Part shown: one piece after another, positions 1 through 6,222 of the stretch
Layout: each line of letters starts with the position of its first letter
Numbering within the stretch: the stretch's first letter is position 1
From: Microcaldota archaeon
GTDB lineage: Archaea; Aenigmatarchaeota; Aenigmatarchaeia; QMZP01; QMZT01
DNA: 11,129 nucleotides
Assembly: GCA_013151465.1 (NCBI GenBank)
Contig: JAADIF010000021.1
Location: 1 to 11,129 of the forward strand
Reading direction: 5' to 3'
The notes under the pieces: model-generated
Databases searched by the model: none
Seen by the model: only the letters and a program-made list of their open reading frames with translations
What the model was told of the DNA's origin: nothing
Position numbers and translations under genes: made by a program

Positions 1-2
1 TC

Positions 3-1430
3 TTCTCTGCGAGCACTAAAGCATCCCACGATATGACAACTGACTTTGACAGGATGCACATCGGATGGAATGACCTTTTCGATGAGAAAATTGTTCGCGA
101 AGATAGAAAAGATGCAGATCTTTATATTGAGACGCCAGACAAGGAGCTTGACGAGGCGTTCTCGTGGGCGAGATGGTCACTCAATTCCCTCTTTCATGAA
201 TCAGAATATGTCTCAGGAATATTCGCCGGTTATCCATGGTTTCTCGAATTCTGGGCAAGGGACTCGTTTATCGCATCATTAGGATTTACAAGCATAGATG
301 AGTTCGAAAAATCAAGAACTATACTCAGCACATACAGAAAGAAAGGTCTTCCTTCAAAGATAGAAACAGACGGAAAGATGGAATTTGGATTTGCTGATAC
401 CCACCCGCTTTTCATCCTTGCATCGATGCATTATTTCGAAAGATCCGGAAATATCCTGTTCGGAAGGGCGCTAAAGCATGCAGTCAAACGCATCATGAAT
501 GATATCGAATTTGATAATGGTCTCGTCAAGCACGATCCGCATTTTACTTGGATGGACACCCTCGAACGTCATTATGCAATCGAGATTCAAGCGATGTGGT
601 CAAGAATTTTCAAAAATTACAGACCTAAACTTCACGAAAAACTTGAAAATGAAATAAATACGAAATATTGGAACGTTGAGAAGGGCTATTTTTCAGATTC
701 TCTCCTAATAGAGGACGGTATGAAAAGAAATGAAATCGAAACATCAAACCCACTTTTCTATATGGTATTTGGCGAGCCGGATAAAATGAAGGCTCTTATG
801 GTAATGGAAAGAATACGCACCCAATTCGAAAGCGAATGGGGCGTGTGCACCTGGTCAAAAGGAAGCAAGGGCTATTCATCCAATGGCTATCACAACGGGT
901 CAGTGTGGGGATATGTCACAGGGATTGCTGCCTGGGCGGCGCTGCGCCATGGCGATGCCAAGAAGGGCTTGCAATATCTGAAAGCGTTATCATCTGATAT
1001 AAGAAAGAATACGCTTGGAGGAATGTCTGAAGTAGTCGATGCAGAGACAGGAGAGCTTCTCGGATGCGGTATGCAGGCATGGTCAATGTCACTTTTCCTT
1101 TATGATATAGTAGAGCTTCTTTTTGGAATAAAGTTTCACTCCGAAACAAATTGCCTTTTCTTTGCGCCGCAGATTCCTCCTCAATGGAATAGGATGAAGA
1201 TCGTAGGAAAAAAGATATGCGATATACCTTTCGATTTCAGCATCAATTCTGACATGAAAAGGATGCGCATAAAGATAAGCACGACAAAGGATATCAAAAA
1301 GAAATTTACCTGCAGATTCACAGCTCCTTCAAATGTCAGAACAATTGAAATCGATGGAAAGAAGATCGCCGGAAATGTCATAGAGTTTTCCGTGGAGAGA
1401 AAGAATGAACTGATCTGCCATCTGAATTGA
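3..1430 (+). CDS. Glycogen debranching enzyme-like amylo-alpha-1,6-glucosidase, C-terminal part (5' partial)
   Basis: Probably hydrolyses alpha-1,6-linked glucose from glycogen or maltodextrin branch points in the cytosol. The reading frame is open back to the left edge, so the methionine at base 33 need not be the start; an N-terminal domain probably lies outside. Numbering from that Met, an (alpha/alpha)6-barrel of the GDE_C/GH133 type covers about residues 35-375. Its family-like motifs are WFLEFWARD (69-77), TWMD (172-175), YHNGSVWGY (286-294), an SE pair (332-333) and GCGMQAWS (344-351). D175 and E333 are my candidates for the catalytic acid/base pair, by analogy with the family. A beta-rich tail (about 380-465) ends the protein. 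The usual WGRD is WARD here. The gene converges on the winged-helix gene, with 4 bases between stop codons. Related (alpha/alpha)6 glucosidases such as GH15 are less likely. Confidence 0.85.
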   Translation, partial: FSASTKASHDMTTDFDRMHIGWNDLFDEKIVREDRKDADLYIETPDKELDEAFSWARWSLNSLFHESEYVSGIFAGYPWFLEFWARDSFIASLGFTSIDEFEKSRTILSTYRKKGLPSKIETDGKMEFGFADTHPLFILASMHYFERSGNILFGRALKHAVKRIMNDIEFDNGLVKHDPHFTWMDTLERHYAIEIQAMWSRIFKNYRPKLHEKLENEINTKYWNVEKGYFSDSLLIEDGMKRNEIETSNPLFYMVFGEPDKMKALMVMERIRTQFESEWGVCTWSKGSKGYSSNGYHNGSVWGYVTGIAAWAALRHGDAKKGLQYLKALSSDIRKNTLGGMSEVVDAETGELLGCGMQAWSMSLFLYDIVELLFGIKFHSETNCLFFAPQIPPQWNRMKIVGKKICDIPFDFSINSDMKRMRIKISTTKDIKKKFTCRFTAPSNVRTIEIDGKKIAGNVIEFSVERKNELICHLN

Positions 1431-1434
1431 TATT

Positions 1435-1644
1435 CTAATCTATAAGACCATATCTTGCCGTTCTTTTGCTATCGTCTATGAATATCTTCCCTTCCCTTCC
1501 AAGCCAGCCAATAGCTATCAGGACATCATCAACCTTCAATTTGCTCCTGCTTGCTATTTCCTTTACAGTCAGAAGATTTCTTTTCTTCAATGTCTGCCAG
1601 ACGGTTCCCGCATTGCCACCAAAAATTTCAACCACATCGACCAT
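1435..1644 (-). CDS. Small winged helix-turn-helix protein, DUF2582-like
   Basis: A 69-residue protein made almost entirely of one winged helix-turn-helix domain. It starts VEIFGGNAGTVW, the helix-turn-helix covers about residues 24-49 with a recognition helix near VDDVLIAIGWL, and a basic wing around 52-67 ends in RYGLID. The pattern N-A-G-x-V-W followed by IGWLGREGKI resembles the DUF2582 winged-helix family found in archaea and some bacteria. The target is unknown. The ATG at 1644 is preferred over an in-frame TTG at 1653: AGGAG at 1654-1658 lies 9 bases before the ATG but directly abuts the TTG. The gene is divergent from the HtrA protease gene, with 119 bases between them, so a regulatory link is possible but unproven. 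Members of this family have poorly known functions, so 'regulator' is inference. Confidence 0.8.
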   Translation of the reverse strand: MVDVVEIFGGNAGTVWQTLKKRNLLTVKEIASRSKLKVDDVLIAIGWLGREGKIFIDDSKRTARYGLID

Positions 1645-1653
1645 AAGCTTCAA

Positions 1654-1658
1654 CTCCT
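1654..1658 (-). promoter_or_regulatory. Shine-Dalgarno site AGGAG for the winged-helix gene
   Basis: AGGAG on the minus strand, 9 bases before the ATG at 1644. It decides the start in favour of that ATG rather than the TTG at 1653, which touches the motif. Confidence 0.65.
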
Positions 1659-1689
1659 AAAACAGCTTATTTTCATTGTAAATCGCCGA

Positions 1690-1699
1690 TTTATATATG
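1690..1699 (-). promoter_or_regulatory. Probable TATA box of the winged-helix gene
   Basis: The minus strand reads CATATATAAA. A transcript beginning about 25 bases downstream would start near 1668-1672, just upstream of the AGGAG ribosome site, which fits an archaeal promoter with a short leader. The same AT-rich block could in principle serve the divergent HtrA gene, so direction is inferred from spacing. Confidence 0.5.
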
Positions 1700-1736
1700 T
1701 AGAGGTTCCTACTTAAATCAAATTAATTTAATCCTC

Positions 1737-1745
1737 TTAAAATTT
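1737..1745 (+). promoter_or_regulatory. Possible TATA box of the HtrA gene
   Basis: TTAAAATTT is centred about 24 bases before the ATG at 1764, which would give a leaderless transcript; no Shine-Dalgarno sequence precedes that ATG. The whole stretch from 1711 to 1760 is AT-rich and includes the self-complementary AAATTAATTT at 1720-1729, so other placements are possible. Confidence 0.3.
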
Positions 1746-1763
1746 GCTATTATATAATATCAC

Positions 1764-3095
1764 ATGAAAGGGAAAAATACGCAGGCTGCCAACAGCAATC
1801 TCATAAAGCAGCATCCGTCACCAACCGGAAGGCGAAAGGAAAGTATGCTTGCTAATATGTCTCGAAATAAGCGAGAGCCGTCACGGATTACAAAGCGAAA
1901 AGAAAGTATGCTCGCTAACGTGCCTCGAAACAAGCGAGAACCGCCACAGATTGTAAGGCGAAACAACCAGCGGCTGGATTTTTTTGTGACCGGTTTTATT
2001 GGAATGCTTATAGGCGCGTTGCTTGTCATATCCCTAATATCATTTTTTGAGCTTTCTAATACGTCGTTTGGACTTTCAGCAACGCGAACCGTCTATGTAA
2101 ATGCTACAAACTCTTTTGAAGGCATCGCATTTTCTGTAATAGATCAAAACCGCGATTCTGTTGTTCATATAATTGCCAAGAAGTCATTTTCAACATTATT
2201 CGGTACCGCGTCAACTGAATCTACTGGCTCAGGTTTTATCATGACGGAAAACGGTTACATAGTTACAAACAATCATGTAATAAATGATGCAGACGGTATA
2301 ATAGTTGTGCTTCCGGACGGAAAGGAATACAAAGCAAAGCTTGTCGGAGCAGACACATTCAATGATATCGCAGTTCTCAAGATAAGCACAAATCAGTTAA
2401 AACCGGTCGTTCTCGGCGATTCTGACACCGTAAGACAGGGGGAGCTTGTCTTTGCGATGGGCTCGCCGTATCATCTTCAAAATACAGTCACATTCGGCAT
2501 CGTTTCAGGAACGGGAAGAACCATAAAACTTGAAAACGGCTTTGAGATTGATAATATCATCCAAACCGATGCGGCAATAAATCCCGGAAATTCAGGCGGT
2601 CCTCTCATCAATTCACGTGGTGAGGTCATCGGAGTAAACAGTGCAATCATTTCGCAGTCGGGAGGGAGCAACGGTGTCGGTTTTGCAATACCGATAAACA
2701 CCGTAAAGAGTATTGCCCGCGAGATAATCGATACGGGCAAAGTGAAAAGGCCGTGGTTTGGCATACTCGGAACGACGATAGATAAAAGGATTGCAGATAT
2801 ATGGCATCTTAGCACCGATGCAGGCGTTCTTATACTAGAATTCGACAAGCACGGAAACGCCAAGCATTCTGATCTTAGGAAAACCATGTCCACACCGGAA
2901 AAGGACGATTTTGTCTTGGGGGACATAATAACAGCAGTTGACGGCAAAAGGATACGTTCGATGGACGATTTCATAAACACGCTCATGAAATACCGTCCCG
3001 GCGACAAGATAACCGTGGAGTATTACAGGGGCGGAAAAGCATATAACACAACCGTGGTTCTGACTGAAAAGCCGGAAGATGAGTATGAATATTAA
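1764..3095 (+). CDS. Membrane-anchored HtrA/Deg-type serine protease with one PDZ domain
   Basis: Trypsin-fold protease predicted to degrade or monitor damaged proteins on the outer face of the membrane. A very basic N-terminal tail (1-71) holds two 21-residue repeats. It is followed by one transmembrane segment at about 73-95 with no obvious signal-peptidase site. The protease domain (about 115-325) carries a complete triad: H171 in TNNHVIND, D201 in NDIAVLKI and S277 in GNSGGPL. One PDZ domain follows (about 332-436), with a longer charged loop (around 361-384) before the VLGDIITAVDGK strand than in typical HtrA PDZ domains. By the positive-inside rule the tail is cytosolic and the protease faces out. 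The ATG at 1764 lacks a Shine-Dalgarno site, suggesting a leaderless message. The stop lies one base from the stop of the convergent transporter. I avoid a degP/degQ symbol because archaeal members do not map cleanly onto those. Confidence 0.93.
   Translation: MKGKNTQAANSNLIKQHPSPTGRRKESMLANMSRNKREPSRITKRKESMLANVPRNKREPPQIVRRNNQRLDFFVTGFIGMLIGALLVISLISFFELSNTSFGLSATRTVYVNATNSFEGIAFSVIDQNRDSVVHIIAKKSFSTLFGTASTESTGSGFIMTENGYIVTNNHVINDADGIIVVLPDGKEYKAKLVGADTFNDIAVLKISTNQLKPVVLGDSDTVRQGELVFAMGSPYHLQNTVTFGIVSGTGRTIKLENGFEIDNIIQTDAAINPGNSGGPLINSRGEVIGVNSAIISQSGGSNGVGFAIPINTVKSIAREIIDTGKVKRPWFGILGTTIDKRIADIWHLSTDAGVLILEFDKHGNAKHSDLRKTMSTPEKDDFVLGDIITAVDGKRIRSMDDFINTLMKYRPGDKITVEYYRGGKAYNTTVVLTEKPEDEYEY
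1830..1955 (+). repeat. In-frame tandem repeat, 2 x 63 bp, in the HtrA N-terminal tail
   Basis: Two adjacent 63-bp units (1830-1892 and 1893-1955) encode residues 23-43 and 44-64. Both read (R/K)RKESMLAN followed by RNKREP, and a third unit begins (RRNN) before the membrane helix. The DNA copies differ at many, often synonymous, positions, so the duplication is not recent and the peptide seems to be kept. Confidence 0.85.
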
Positions 3096-3096
3096 T

Positions 3097-3960
3097 CTAT
3101 ACAAGATACAGGGCCGCAACGCCTGCAGATATAATGAAAAGGCCTGCTATTTTTAAATGAAGGCGCTCTCTTTCTTTCAAGAATATGATACCGCCAATCA
3201 CAGTGAATATGAGAGATGATTGTGCAACCGGGACAGCTCTTGAGACCTCGCCAAACTTGAATGAAAGAAACAAAAAGAAGTCATAAAGCCCCAGGAATAT
3301 TCCGGGCAATAATACGCTATAACCCAATATTCTCATTTCCCTGACAACGCGTACGCTTTGCCGTTTTAATGCCATAATAAGCATGCCGCCAAGACCGACG
3401 CCTATCATATTGAGGGATGCGTAAATGACCGGCGAAAAGTCAGAAACGACTGCCTTTGCCGTCAGGAACCCCAGAGCAAACAGACCCGACGAAATGAATG
3501 TGAAAAACGCACCCTTGAAAAGAATATCCCTTGACCGCGTCTTATTTTTCTGGAAAAGTGTGACGAAAGCACCAAATATGATGAGAAAGATGCCGACAAT
3601 CTTGAATGGCGCCAGCGATTCGGAAAAGAGGATAAAGCCGCCAGCCAGAACAAATATATGCCTTACCTGTGTTAATATCTGCCACGTGGAAACGGCTATC
3701 CCTTCCAAGGCCTTGAATGTATAGTAGTCCCCAAGACCATAAAATACAACAGACAAAATGAAGAGAAGCCATGTTATATTATGTTGGGGAAATGTTACCT
3801 CAAAGACAAATATGGCCGGTATCAGAGCGATGCCTGCAATGAAATCATTAAGAATGGTAAATATGGTGGTATCGACCTTTTCCTTTAATACGCGCCTTGA
3901 AAGCATTTTTTGTATCGATATTGAGGCGGCAGCACAAAGGGCAAATAAAAACCATTCCAT
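3097..3960 (-). CDS. EamA/DMT-superfamily transporter (10 predicted helices)
   Basis: Integral membrane permease of the drug/metabolite transporter superfamily; substrate not predictable. The 287 residues form two five-helix EamA repeats, roughly 1-137 and 148-285, separated by a short basic loop (KNKTRSRD). Both repeats end in the usual acidic turn: FSESLAPFKIVGIFLII in the first and FLKERERLHLKIAGLFII in the second. Length and helix count match complete family members. It is the third gene of a minus-strand row behind a nucleotidyltransferase-like gene and another EamA transporter, 55 bases downstream of the latter. A TATA-like box in that gap suggests its own leaderless promoter. Its C-terminal half resembles that of its neighbour (GG-I/F-IFLKER), so the two are probably paralogs, perhaps subunits of one transporter. 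No Shine-Dalgarno site is visible. Confidence 0.88.
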   Translation of the reverse strand: MEWFLFALCAAASISIQKMLSRRVLKEKVDTTIFTILNDFIAGIALIPAIFVFEVTFPQHNITWLLFILSVVFYGLGDYYTFKALEGIAVSTWQILTQVRHIFVLAGGFILFSESLAPFKIVGIFLIIFGAFVTLFQKNKTRSRDILFKGAFFTFISSGLFALGFLTAKAVVSDFSPVIYASLNMIGVGLGGMLIMALKRQSVRVVREMRILGYSVLLPGIFLGLYDFFLFLSFKFGEVSRAVPVAQSSLIFTVIGGIIFLKERERLHLKIAGLFIISAGVAALYLV

Positions 3961-3981
3961 GATTTTTCTATGGGATGTCGA

Positions 3982-3990
3982 GTTTAAATG
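3982..3990 (-). promoter_or_regulatory. Probable TATA box of the downstream EamA transporter gene
   Basis: ATTTAAACT-like element on the minus strand, centred about 26 bases upstream of the ATG at 3960, in the 55-base gap between the two transporter genes. The spacing would place transcription start at or next to the start codon (leaderless). Confidence 0.4.
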
Positions 3991-4015
3991 TAACTGAACG
4001 GGTGCAGGCCATAAA

Positions 4016-4861
4016 CTACATCAGAACGCTTCCCAAGAAAGCAAGCGTAATGCCTACAAGCTTTCTTTTGGCATGACTTCTTTCTTTGAGGAAAATAAAT
4101 CCCCCAAGCGCGACAAATATTACATGAAGCGAGCGAATCGGGGCTATTACAGAGAGATTTTCGGGTAAGAGCGCAAAAAGGAAAAGCAGATCCGATGCGA
4201 TTATGACAAAGGCAATGAATGCGAGCTCTTTTCTGTATTTTTTAAGCGCGCTGTAAATCCTTGATTTTTTCTTCTTCCCCCCACAGAAAAGAAGCGGAAT
4301 CGTCGGAAAGATGCTGGTCAAGACAGTAAGCGTGAAAGGGTCATAATATGCAAGCGCCGTCTTTGTCAGAAGGGCTATCACTGCGCCAAGAAACGATGTA
4401 AGCAAAGTCAGCTTTTCCCCTTCAATGCGAAAGCCGATTCTTCCGCTTTTCATTGACACGATAACAGAGCCGGCTATTATCAGGGAAATGCCGGCAATCT
4501 GCGCTATGCCCAGCGCTTCCTTGAGGAATATAACGGAAAAGGAGACCGCCCAGATGGTTTTTGTCTGCTGAATGACTGCCCTGCTTCCAGCTTCTATGGT
4601 CTTGTGCGCCTTGTATGAATAGAATATTGCACTGGCCCACAGAATCGAGAGAGCAAAAAGAATCAACAGAGCAACAGGATTTAATGAAAAATCGATGTTC
4701 CCGAAAACAAGACCCGCAGGAACAAGGGCAAGCATTATCGAAATCTGGACTGCAAGAGAAAACGCCCAGTGATCGTGAAATTCTCTCATGATGCGCCGTG
4801 TTATGAGCGTGTTTGACGCCGCAAACACCGCTGACGCAACTGCAAGAATATATGCAAACAT
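4016..4861 (-). CDS. EamA/DMT-superfamily transporter, second copy
   Basis: Membrane permease of 281 residues with ten predicted helices in two EamA repeats, about 1-137 and 150-281. Repeat one ends SVIFLKEALGIAQIAGISLII and repeat two GGFIFLKERSHAKRKLVGITLAF, both classic EamA endings. A basic linker (GGKKKKSRIYSALKKYRKE, about 202-220) sits between helices 7 and 8 on the presumed cytosolic side. The substrate is unknown. The ATG at 4861-4859 directly follows the TGA of the nucleotidyltransferase-like gene (TGAATG), so the two are very likely cotranscribed and translationally coupled. It is about as long as the neighbouring transporter and similar in its last third, but divergent elsewhere, which suggests an old duplication or independently acquired paralogs. 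Confidence 0.88.
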   Translation of the reverse strand: MFAYILAVASAVFAASNTLITRRIMREFHDHWAFSLAVQISIMLALVPAGLVFGNIDFSLNPVALLILFALSILWASAIFYSYKAHKTIEAGSRAVIQQTKTIWAVSFSVIFLKEALGIAQIAGISLIIAGSVIVSMKSGRIGFRIEGEKLTLLTSFLGAVIALLTKTALAYYDPFTLTVLTSIFPTIPLLFCGGKKKKSRIYSALKKYRKELAFIAFVIIASDLLFLFALLPENLSVIAPIRSLHVIFVALGGFIFLKERSHAKRKLVGITLAFLGSVLM

Positions 4862-5320
4862 TCAACCGCCGCCATCCAAAAAATTCTTAATGGATTCGGA
4901 TCTGCCCCCTCTTCCCGTGCCATTGTAACAATCAATTTCAGCTTCCAGCAAAAGGCATGGAACAGAAATGGCATCGAGTTTGAGATGTTCTATTTTACTC
5001 TTTACCAGTTTCTCTGTGTATATATCATCCTCACCGCCACCGAAGAACTGGACTTCGACACCGTTTATTCTTGCTTTCACTTCATATGCCGGGTTTCCTG
5101 AAAGCGCGTTCAGTTCTTTAACTTCGCTTGAATCGTATTCAGAAAAGAGTTTGCTTATGGTTTTGAGGTCTTTCTTATGGACAACTATGTCAAGATCATG
5201 CGGTGAAACGTCCATTCCGTGCAGGTTAAGGTTCGCGCTTCCTGCAACTGTCCATCTGATATTATTGCCAAACATCTTGTCTATTATCTTCAGCGCGTTC
5301 CGGAATTTTTCATTGAGCAT
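4862..5320 (-). CDS. Nucleotidyltransferase-fold protein
   Basis: A 152-residue protein with the signature of the DNA polymerase beta-like nucleotidyltransferase superfamily: G27-S28 in VAGSAN, then D42-x-D44 in SPHDLDIVV, which would bind the metal-nucleotide complex. The third acidic position is unclear: the strand NGVEVQFF offers E89, then Q91 where an acidic residue might be expected. Activity on a nucleotide substrate is therefore plausible but uncertain. It resembles small aminoglycoside-adenylyltransferase-like or AbiEii-like domains, yet no antitoxin partner is present. Its stop codon abuts the start of the EamA transporter, so it heads a small operon. It is preceded by an AT-rich element (5344-5353, minus strand AAATAATTTT) about 27 bases upstream, consistent with a leaderless start at 5320. 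The real substrate cannot be told from sequence. Confidence 0.72.
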   Translation of the reverse strand: MLNEKFRNALKIIDKMFGNNIRWTVAGSANLNLHGMDVSPHDLDIVVHKKDLKTISKLFSEYDSSEVKELNALSGNPAYEVKARINGVEVQFFGGGEDDIYTEKLVKSKIEHLKLDAISVPCLLLEAEIDCYNGTGRGGRSESIKNFLDGGG

Positions 5321-5360
5321 AAGATAAAAAGAATTCTGAAGTTAAAATTATTTGCGGTTT

Positions 5361-5681
5361 TTATCCGCCGAACAATTTTCCGAAAAATGATTTCCTAAGA
5401 CCGAGAATCTTTTCGATATCCTTTCTTAGTGTATCTTCTGACGGAACGCCCACTATGCGCTTCTTTTCATTTCCATCGGAATCGACGATGACTATCGTCG
5501 GAGTCCCGCGGATGCCGTATCTCTCCGCAAGCTCTTTCCCTTCGGGGGATTTTGTCCTCATCTTGCGAAGCACTATACCGTAATCCTCATATTCGGGAAT
5601 GATCTTTCTTGCGACATGTTCTGCCTTTGGGCAGTGTGGGCAGTTCGACGAAACAAACAGCAAGACCTTGAGATCAGCCAT
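5361..5681 (-). CDS. Thioredoxin/glutaredoxin-like disulfide protein with CPHC active site
   Basis: Small cytosolic thioredoxin-fold oxidoreductase of 106 residues. The redox motif CPHC is at C14-C17 right after the first strand (KVLLFVSSN), and the cis-proline motif GTPTI (P61) precedes strand VIVDSDG. The length and lack of an N-terminal beta-alpha unit fit a glutaredoxin-like or archaeal 'small thioredoxin' protein, while CPHC is also the DsbA dipeptide and suggests an oxidising bias. It ends in an amphipathic tail, RKSFFGKLFGG. I place the start at ATG 5681 because GGAG (5689-5692) lies 7 bases before it and a TATA-like box at 5715-5723 would start transcription near 5697. The upstream ATG at 5711 would add ten residues but lies before that predicted transcript start; ATG 5684 is the other option. 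It lies 60 bases downstream of thioredoxin. Confidence 0.87.
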   Translation of the reverse strand: MADLKVLLFVSSNCPHCPKAEHVARKIIPEYEDYGIVLRKMRTKSPEGKELAERYGIRGTPTIVIVDSDGNEKKRIVGVPSEDTLRKDIEKILGLRKSFFGKLFGG

Positions 5682-5688
5682 CATATCT

Positions 5689-5692
5689 CTCC
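5689..5692 (-). promoter_or_regulatory. Shine-Dalgarno GGAG for the CPHC redox protein
   Basis: The minus strand reads AAAAGGAGAGATATGATGG. GGAG is 4 bases before the ATG at 5684 and 7 bases before the ATG at 5681; the 7-base spacing favours 5681. Confidence 0.6.
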
Positions 5693-5714
5693 TTTTCTTC
5701 AAATTGTGCATACA

Positions 5715-5723
5715 GATTTATGC
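5715..5723 (-). promoter_or_regulatory. Possible TATA box of the CPHC redox gene
   Basis: GCATAAATC on the minus strand, just after the thioredoxin stop codon. About 24 bases downstream is the position directly ahead of AAAAGGAG. It would give this gene its own short-leader transcript besides any readthrough from thioredoxin. Confidence 0.4.
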
Positions 5724-5741
5724 GAATTTTGATTACAGCGA

Positions 5742-6146
5742 TTATTCTGTTGCAATATTCTTCTGAAGCCATGCGCGTATCATCGGCTCTGGAAGCGCGC
5801 CGACGAATTCATCAGCTATCTTCCCATCTTTGAACATCTTTACGGACGGGATGCTCATCACGGCATATGTACGCGCTGTTACCGGATTTTCATCAACGTT
5901 AAGCTTTGCGAGGATGAACTTTCCGTTATATTCCTCAACAAGGCGCTCAAGCACCGGGCCTATCATCCTGCAGGGGCCGCACCACGGCGCCCAGTAATCG
6001 ACAACGACGGCAGCATCAGAAGACCTTTCTATCACTTCCTTCTGGAAGTTTGCATCATTTACTTCTATTTTTGTCTTCGGGCTTTCACCCATCCTCTTCA
6101 TAAGCTCTTCCATCTTCTTTTTCTTTATCTCTTCAAGCTCATCCAT
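5742..6146 (-). CDS. trxA: Thioredoxin with charged N-terminal helix
   Basis: Cytosolic protein-disulfide reductase. The 134 residues contain a full thioredoxin fold (about 27-134) with active site WCGPC (C56, C59), the buried aspartate D50 in VVVDYWAPW, and the cis-proline motif SIPS (P100). Ahead of the fold is an extra helix of about 20 residues, DELEEIKKKKMEELMKRM, absent from ordinary 105-residue thioredoxins. I choose ATG 6146; two in-frame GTG codons (6152, 6155) would add at most three residues. A TATA-like box at 6181-6190 predicts a transcript start near 6157, giving a leader of about 10 bases. The gene is followed after 60 bases by a CPHC thioredoxin-like protein. No thioredoxin reductase is in the window, so the electron donor is unknown. 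Confidence 0.94.
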   Translation of the reverse strand: MDELEEIKKKKMEELMKRMGESPKTKIEVNDANFQKEVIERSSDAAVVVDYWAPWCGPCRMIGPVLERLVEEYNGKFILAKLNVDENPVTARTYAVMSIPSVKMFKDGKIADEFVGALPEPMIRAWLQKNIATE

Positions 6147-6180
6147 ATGCACCACTTAACAAAAGTATGATGGATTCGTT

Positions 6181-6190
6181 TTATTAATAG
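6181..6190 (-). promoter_or_regulatory. Probable TATA box of the thioredoxin gene
   Basis: CTATTAATAA on the minus strand, centred about 39 bases before the ATG at 6146 and 26 bases before the expected transcript start near 6157. Confidence 0.45.
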
Positions 6191-6196
6191 TTTTGA

Positions 6197-6215
6197 GTTG
6201 TGAAAGGTTGTGAAA
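6197..6215. repeat. Two direct copies of GTTGTGAAA, 10-bp period, upstream of the thioredoxin promoter
   Basis: GTTGTGAAA occurs at 6197-6205 and again at 6207-6215, separated by one base. On the thioredoxin strand this reads TTTCACAAC twice, directly upstream of the TATA-like box. One helical turn separates the copies, as expected for two protein subunits binding the same face of DNA. A regulatory role is inference. Confidence 0.5.
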
Positions 6216-6222
6216 TAAAAAA

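Noticed and set aside
2477..3007. 176-residue open frame on the minus strand inside the HtrA gene
   Set aside because: It lies fully antisense to the protease and PDZ domains, whose catalytic motifs are intact; its composition is typical of a shadow frame.
4422..4865. 147-residue minus-strand frame overlapping the EamA transporter
   Set aside because: Out-of-frame reading of the transporter, cysteine/serine-rich, with no domain.
4862..5320. Possible toxin-antitoxin nucleotidyltransferase (MNT/HEPN or AbiEi/AbiEii)
   Set aside because: No HEPN or AbiEi-like partner is adjacent; the coupled neighbour is a transporter.
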